Positions 42,904 through 46,509 of a stretch of DNA of 46,509 bases are shown here, in pieces; the stretch's first letter is position 1, and each line of letters starts with the position of its first letter. Location of the stretch: positions 1 to 46,509 of the forward strand of contig NZ_BJWY01000049.1 of assembly GCF_007990715.1 (NCBI RefSeq), in the 5' to 3' direction. The notes beneath the pieces were generated by a model. It was not told the origin of the DNA. It was given only the letters and a program-made list of their open reading frames with translations, and searched no databases. The position numbers and the translations under genes were made by a program. This DNA is from Nocardia seriolae NBRC 15557 (GTDB taxonomy: Bacteria > Actinomycetota > Actinomycetes > Mycobacteriales > Mycobacteriaceae).

Positions 42904-43641
42904 GTGGTGCGCTTGAATCTCAGGGTGTGCCGCACAATTGCCCAGCTCGACGCGGAACTTACCGCGTGCCGCGCCTGCCCCCGCCTGGTGGCCTGGCGGG
43001 AGCGGGTGGCACACGACAAACGGGCCGCTTTCAGTGACGAGAATTACTGGGGCAAGCCGGTTCCCGGCTACGGGGCGGACGATGCCCGGCTGCTCATCGT
43101 CGGCCTCGCGCCCGCCGCGCACGGCGGCAATCGCACCGGGCGCATGTTCACCGGGGACCGCAGCGCCGATGTGCTGATCGCGTGCATGCATGCGGCGGGC
43201 CTGGCCAACCAGCCGACGAGTGTCTCCGCCGACGACGGCCTGCGACTGGTCGGCACCCGATTGACCGCGCCGGTCCATTGCGCGCCGCCCGACAACAAAC
43301 CCACTCCCGGCGAGCGCGACAACTGCCGCCACTGGCTCCTCACCGAACTGAACCTGCTCGCACCGACTCTGCGCTCGATCGTGGTGCTCGGCGGCTGGGG
43401 CTGGCAGGCCCTGCTGCCCGCCCTGGCCGAATCCGGCTGGGCGATACCCAAACCCCGCCCCAAGTTCGGCCACGGCGCCCACGTCGAGCTCGCGCCCGCC
43501 CGTCCCGATCGCTCACCCCTCCACCTGTTCGGGACGTACCACCCATCGCAGCAGAACACCTTCACCGGCCGCCTCACCCCGGCGATGCTAGAGCAGGTCC
43601 TCACCGACGCCGCCCACGCCGCGAGCGACCGGAACGGCTAG
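42904..43641 (+). CDS. udgB: Type 5 uracil-DNA glycosylase UdgB
   Basis: The 245-residue enzyme removes uracil and other deaminated bases from DNA. It carries ACRACPRL (Cys22, Cys25) and later VHCAPP and DNC, which form the [4Fe-4S] site. Motif A is VGLAPAAHGGNRTGRMFTGD and motif B HPSQQNTFTGRLT, both characteristic of family 5. Length is normal. The GTG at 42904 is divergent from the TRIC gene. The TetR gene starts 9 bases after its stop. Confidence 0.92.
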   Translation: MVRLNLRVCRTIAQLDAELTACRACPRLVAWRERVAHDKRAAFSDENYWGKPVPGYGADDARLLIVGLAPAAHGGNRTGRMFTGDRSADVLIACMHAAGLANQPTSVSADDGLRLVGTRLTAPVHCAPPDNKPTPGERDNCRHWLLTELNLLAPTLRSIVVLGGWGWQALLPALAESGWAIPKPRPKFGHGAHVELAPARPDRSPLHLFGTYHPSQQNTFTGRLTPAMLEQVLTDAAHAASDRNG

Positions 43642-43650
43642 GATTCGGTC

Positions 43651-44310
43651 GTGAGCAGGGCCGATGATGAATTCGAGGGGGCGGCCACCGACGGTGCGGC
43701 CGGCGGCGTGAAGATGCGCCGCAGCCGGGCCGAGACACGGTTGCGATTACTGGACGCGGCGTTCGAGGCCTTCGCGGAGGAGGGGTTCGGGCGGTGCTCG
43801 GTCGAGCAGGTATGCGAGCGGGCCGGATTCACGCGCGGGGCGTTCTATTCGAACTTCACCTCGCTGGAAGAGCTGTTCCTGGCCATGTGGGAGCAGCGCT
43901 CGGCGCGCATGCTGGCGGACGCGGCGGCCATGCTGGATACGCCGGGCGGGGTGGCGCAGGATCCCCGCCGCGCCGTGGAGCAGGTGCTGGCGTCGGTTCC
44001 GCTGGACGACAAGTGGTTTCGCATCACCTCGGAGTTCACCGCACACGCACTGCGCAATCCGGAACTGCGGCAGGTGATGGTGGCGCGCGAGGAAGCCATC
44101 GGAGCGGCACTCATCCCGGTGGTGGTGACGCTCATGCGGCGTAACGGCCGGCGGGTACCCGATCCCGCCGGGCTGGGCCGCGCGCTGGTCGCCGTGCACG
44201 ATGGCACGCTCGCCCAATGCCTGCTGGAGCCGGACAATCCGGCGGTCCGGGAGTACCGGATCGAACTGTTCCTGCGCGTGCTCGACTCTTACAGCGAGCC
44301 CGTCGACTGA
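43651..44310 (+). CDS. TetR-family regulator
   Basis: The 219-residue protein has the TetR HTH at about residues 25-75: RAETRLRLLDAAFEAFAEEGF, then FTRGAFYSNFTSLEELF. TAGGAT ends 6 bases before the GTG at 43651, so it may have its own leaderless promoter at the end of udgB. Its last 22 bases overlap the convergent kinase gene. Target unknown; with udgB it may form a unit, but nothing shows co-regulation. Confidence 0.83.
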   Translation: MSRADDEFEGAATDGAAGGVKMRRSRAETRLRLLDAAFEAFAEEGFGRCSVEQVCERAGFTRGAFYSNFTSLEELFLAMWEQRSARMLADAAAMLDTPGGVAQDPRRAVEQVLASVPLDDKWFRITSEFTAHALRNPELRQVMVAREEAIGAALIPVVVTLMRRNGRRVPDPAGLGRALVAVHDGTLAQCLLEPDNPAVREYRIELFLRVLDSYSEPVD

Positions 44311-45239
44311 CCGTCGACCCTCGCCAGGGCGGCCCGCAGCTCCCGCACGCTGTCGTCGCGGAATTCGGGCAGCTCGTGCTCGATGCCGTGCAGCACATCG
44401 ATGGCGTGATCGGCACACGACCAGAACTCGAGCTTCGCGATCAGCCTCTCGTCCAGCGACCGCCCGCGGTAATCCTGCACGCGCCGAACGAATTCCGCCC
44501 CCGCGCCCGACCACAGATAGCACAGGTCATAGTCCGGATCCCCGATCCGGACATCCCCGAAATCGATGACCCCGGTGATCCGATCCCCCGTCACGAGCAG
44601 ATGATCGAGACTCACATCCGCATGAGTCAGCACCGGCTCATATTCGAAATTCCCGTCCACGGACAGATATTCGCCCCACAACTCGACCAGCCGCCACCCC
44701 TCCGCTTCCGGCAGCAACGGAATCACCTGCGCCCGAACCAGATCCAGATCCTCCGCAAATTCGGTCCGCGGATCCCATTCCGGCACACCGAGCTCCCGCG
44801 CCCGCTCCGCCGAAAAAGCATGCACGGCATCCACGAATTCAGCCACCGCCCGCGCCGTCTCCCCCCGCTCCAGCAGCCCCCGAGCCCGCCACTCCCGCCC
44901 ACCCAACACCTCCCCCGGCACCTCCGGATACACACAGCACTCCCCCGGCCCGATCGGATTCACCGCAGTGAACAGATACCGCGGTATCTCCAACCGCACC
45001 CCCACCGCCAACTCCGCCAACAACCGCGCCTCCCGCGCAATCCCCTCCGCCCCGTCCTCCCCTTTCGGCATCCGCACCACGAACCGCTCCCCCGCGACCA
45101 CCGCCGACACCGCCAAATGATCCTGCCCCTCCCCCAACACCCGCAGCCGCCCCCGCCCCAACTCCGCCCACCCCGCCCCCACCAACATCCCCCGCACCCT
45201 CTCCTCCCAATCCCCCAGCTCCCGCCCATACCCACTCAT
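44289..45239 (-). CDS. Aminoglycoside phosphotransferase (APH)-family kinase
   Basis: The 316-residue protein has the APH/choline-kinase fold. Early GEGQDHLAVSAVV and FVVRMPKG carry the nucleotide-binding part. The catalytic loop is LTHADVSLDHLLV, with Asp and a histidine where most members have asparagine. The metal-binding motif GVIDFGDVRIGDPDYDL follows. The family phosphorylates aminoglycosides, macrolides or small metabolites. Most chromosomal members have unknown substrates, so resistance should not be assumed. ATG 45239 has AGGATGGG upstream. The N-terminal coding half is extremely G-rich. Confidence 0.87.
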   Translation of the reverse strand: MSGYGRELGDWEERVRGMLVGAGWAELGRGRLRVLGEGQDHLAVSAVVAGERFVVRMPKGEDGAEGIAREARLLAELAVGVRLEIPRYLFTAVNPIGPGECCVYPEVPGEVLGGREWRARGLLERGETARAVAEFVDAVHAFSAERARELGVPEWDPRTEFAEDLDLVRAQVIPLLPEAEGWRLVELWGEYLSVDGNFEYEPVLTHADVSLDHLLVTGDRITGVIDFGDVRIGDPDYDLCYLWSGAGAEFVRRVQDYRGRSLDERLIAKLEFWSCADHAIDVLHGIEHELPEFRDDSVRELRAALARVDGQSTGSL

Positions 45240-45341
45240 ATCCACCCACCCATCCTACGAAAACCATCCCCAACCAGCCGATTCGTCCCCACCCCACCCC
45301 ACCTGCTAAAGTTCTCCATCGCGGGCCGGAAACGACCCCGC

Positions 45342-45417
45342 GGGGCTATAGCGCAGTTGGTAGCGCGTCTCGTTCGCATCGAGAAGGTCAGGGGTTCGAT
45401 TCCCCTTAGCTCCACCA
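45342..45417 (+). tRNA. tRNA-Ala (anticodon CGC)
   Basis: The 76 bases fold as a full cloverleaf including an encoded CCA end. The acceptor stem GGGGCTA/TAGCTCC contains the G3-U70 wobble pair that identifies alanine tRNAs. The anticodon loop is TT-CGC-AT, reading GCG codons. The T-arm GGGGTTCGATTCCCC is standard. TAAAGT about 30 bases upstream may be the -10. A strong hairpin follows. DNA beyond it looks like an eroded integrated element. Confidence 0.96.
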
Positions 45418-45442
45418 ATCGTGTCATTGCACGAACCGACTC

Positions 45443-45482
45443 CATTGGGGCTGGTACCGCAGAAGCGGTACCAGCCCCAATG
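45443..45482 (+). terminator. Perfect 18-bp hairpin after tRNA-Ala
   Basis: Positions 45443-45460 are the exact reverse complement of 45465-45482, with an AGAA loop. It lies 26 bases after the tRNA end, as expected for the transcript's terminator. Long perfect stems without a U-tract are usual in this group. Confidence 0.8.
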
Positions 45483-45603
45483 TCGTTTCCGGGTTGGGGG
45501 ATGCGGAAGGTGGGGACTGAGCTCGGCGGGGCCAGATAGACTGGTGCGCTGGAGGATCGGCGTGAACCAGAACAGTTTCGCCGCGTCGAGGAGGGGTACG
45601 CAC

Positions 45604-45780
45604 GTGAAGTTCCGGCGTAGGAACGTCGAGGCACTCGGCGATCTGGTCTGCGGAAACCTCGGTGCCGACGATCCTGCTCTCGACCAGGCGGCGCGGTACT
45701 TCCCGTATCGGTCGAGCATGTACCTCACTGAGTTCTTTCAGGAACTCGATACCGACTGGGTACATGACGGCAGCACAAGG
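45604..45780 (+). pseudogene. N-terminal remnant of a larger protein (possibly an AbiJ-type defence gene)
   Basis: From GTG 45604 about 59 residues read as a plausible protein start: KFRRRNVEALGDLVCGNLG, then RYFPYRSSMYLTEFFQELD and WVHDGSTR. From memory these resemble the start of large actinobacterial proteins with AbiJ-N-like or restriction-type domains. After DGSTR the frame runs on to 45927 but only as the antisense of the next gene, so the homologous part stops near 45780. It is therefore a truncated gene joined to foreign DNA. The family name is tentative. Confidence 0.4.
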
Positions 45781-46103
45781 CTGCTGAGGTTGTCGCCTGT
45801 TGGGACGGTGTACCTGATGCGAGTGTCAGCGCAGATTACGTCAGCGATCTTGACTAGGGCGCGGAGGTCGTCGGGCTCGAAATGGTCGATGTTCGGGGCG
45901 ATCACCTCGTTCACGCATTCGGCGTAGGCGAGATTCATCAGGCGGTTGATCACCGCGCCACCCGGCCGGTCCGGGTCCCCGTAGTACACCAGGATCATTG
46001 ACCATCCGCGCTCGGCGGCAAACGTGTGGATCCGCGCCTCGTCTTCGGCCCATCCCTCGCCGGACAAGTCCGGTCGGAGGAATCCGATCACGTAGTTGCT
46101 CAT
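45738..46103 (-). CDS. Short resolvase-like protein without DNA-binding domain
   Basis: The 121-residue protein begins NYVIGFLRPDLSG, then ILVYYGDPDRPGGAVINRLMNLAY and VIAPNIDHFEPDDLRALVKIADVI. This resembles the catalytic fold of serine recombinases (GYxRxS, then DRPG, then DHF in place of DRL). The usual serine position after arginine is replaced and no helix-turn-helix domain follows, so recombinase activity is doubtful. The last 15 or so residues run into the neighbouring remnant and may not be original. Its ATG overlaps the stop of the winged-helix gene (ATGA). Confidence 0.65.
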   Translation of the reverse strand: MSNYVIGFLRPDLSGEGWAEDEARIHTFAAERGWSMILVYYGDPDRPGGAVINRLMNLAYAECVNEVIAPNIDHFEPDDLRALVKIADVICADTRIRYTVPTGDNLSSLVLPSCTQSVSSS

Positions 46104-46357
46104 GGTCGTACCCCTGCATAGTCGCGGTACACCGGCCGGGTGATCGCGAGACGGCCGCGGTCCGTGCAGTGCCACCCTGCTGGGCCTTGCCGGGTGCTCA
46201 TCGCCAGCCCAGTGCGCGACAGTCGCAGCAGCGCCCGGTGCACCGAGGTCTCGGGCAACCTGGTCGTCCGGCAGAGTTGCCGCACGGTCAGCGCGTGCGG
46301 AGGGTCGAGGCTCGCCAGTGCGCCAAGGACTTTCGCCTCGGATTCGGTGAACGCCAT
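46100..46357 (-). CDS. Small winged-helix DNA-binding protein
   Basis: The 85-residue protein is one winged helix: TESEAKVLGALASLDPPHALTV, then LPETSVHRALLRLSRTGLA and a wing GPAGWHCTDRGRLAI. The layout matches the gene at 1028-1252 (VLSALTPDHTLTA, then RGRWRITPRGRTAL). GAGGG lies about 10 bases before the ATG. It is coupled to the resolvase-like gene by a 4-base overlap and starts 3 bases after the upstream partial gene. Confidence 0.72.
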   Translation of the reverse strand: MAFTESEAKVLGALASLDPPHALTVRQLCRTTRLPETSVHRALLRLSRTGLAMSTRQGPAGWHCTDRGRLAITRPVYRDYAGVRP

Positions 46358-46360
46358 CGG

Positions 46361-46509
46361 TCACCACCCTCTGCTGATCGGCACGTAGGGGCGTGGTGGC
46401 TCGGCTGCCAGGCGCGCTTGAATGTCGGCGACGGTTAGCCGCTTCGGCCGCCGGGTGCGTTCGGCGTCCGGCAGCGAATGAGCGGCGAGGAAAACCAGCA
46501 CTAGTGTCC
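46361..46509 (-). CDS. C-terminal end of a small protein (partial, runs off window end)
   Basis: The frame is open from the last bases of the window to a stop at 46361. It reads LVLVFLAAHSLPDAERTRR, then KRLTVADIQARLAAEPP and ends PYVPISRGW. The hydrophobic beginning suggests the end of a membrane segment, then a basic soluble tail. It directly precedes the winged-helix gene, the same order as the small membrane and winged-helix pair at 778-1252. The start lies outside the window. Confidence 0.5.
   Translation of the reverse strand, partial: TLVLVFLAAHSLPDAERTRRPKRLTVADIQARLAAEPPRPYVPISRGW

Noticed and set aside
44850..45240. C-rich repeat-like or structural DNA region
   Set aside because: The runs of C are explained by very GC-biased codons of the minus-strand APH-family gene; no period or repeat unit was seen.
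45395..45417. Second copy of the tRNA 3' end as an att site
   Set aside because: No repeat of the T-arm and acceptor end was noticed elsewhere in the window; any partner would lie beyond 46509.
45421..45927. Full-length 168-codon gene on the plus strand
   Set aside because: Only 45604-45780 looks like protein; the first part covers the tRNA terminator hairpin and the last part is antisense to the resolvase-like gene.
1..46509. CRISPR arrays, complete insertion sequences or rRNA genes
   Set aside because: No spaced direct repeats, transposase motifs with terminal repeats, or rRNA sequence were seen on reading the window.

Overview
The window is high-GC actinobacterial chromosome, most likely Nocardia. 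Evidence: GTG starts and apparently leaderless starts are common; an RpfB-type resuscitation factor, an actinobacterial protein O-mannosyltransferase and MmpL/LmeA-type envelope genes are present; a core neighbourhood matches Mycobacterium tuberculosis Rv1001-Rv1010; and there is a nocardiolactone-type beta-lactone cluster. All calls come from reading the translations and motifs by eye; no database search was run.

Layout. 1-4 kb: accessory DNA with an edge-truncated HTH/DUF5753 regulator, a small membrane protein plus winged-helix pair, a hydrolase behind a leader-peptide/hairpin region, and a 13E12-type HNH nuclease. 4-11 kb: an LmeA-like lipid-binding protein, an SRPBCC/TetR divergent pair with a palindromic operator, an SDR with a KstR-like box in its promoter, and three secreted alpha/beta hydrolases. 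11-15.6 kb: rsmA, rpfB, tatD and metG, with rsmA inverted relative to the order I know from M. tuberculosis. 15.8-30 kb: accessory block between metG and rsmI, where M. tuberculosis has only a few genes. It holds an MmyB-type regulator and its truncated copy, two tandem TetR regulators, the nltA-nltB-nltC-(small membrane protein)-nltD-acyltransferase-MMPL cluster, a broken hydrolase, a LysR/hydrolase chimera and a P450. 30-35 kb: rsmI, pmt, a YtrA-type GntR gene, arcA and soxR, in conserved order. 35-45 kb: a SadH-like SDR; a compact three-gene operon (GNAT-like protein, ThiF-nitroreductase fusion, GAF-GGDEF-EAL protein); tandem GyrI-like proteins; a TRIC/UPF0126 membrane protein; a type 5 uracil-DNA glycosylase; a TetR regulator; and an APH-family kinase. 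45.3-46.5 kb: tRNA-Ala(CGC) with a strong terminator, followed by eroded island-like genes.

How genes work together. NltA and NltB should join two acyl-CoAs, NltD reduce the beta-keto acid and NltC close the beta-lactone. The neighbouring acyltransferase-fold protein and MMPL transporter suggest further acylation and export. The ThiF-nitroreductase operon is the least understood unit: amide/adenylate chemistry, flavin chemistry and c-di-GMP turnover sit in one transcription unit.

Quality note. Four genes (a hydrolase at 1468, the HNH nuclease, nltB and a hydrolase at 27564) are each broken by one inserted or missing G/C in a short G/C run. This points to assembly error at least as much as to true decay.
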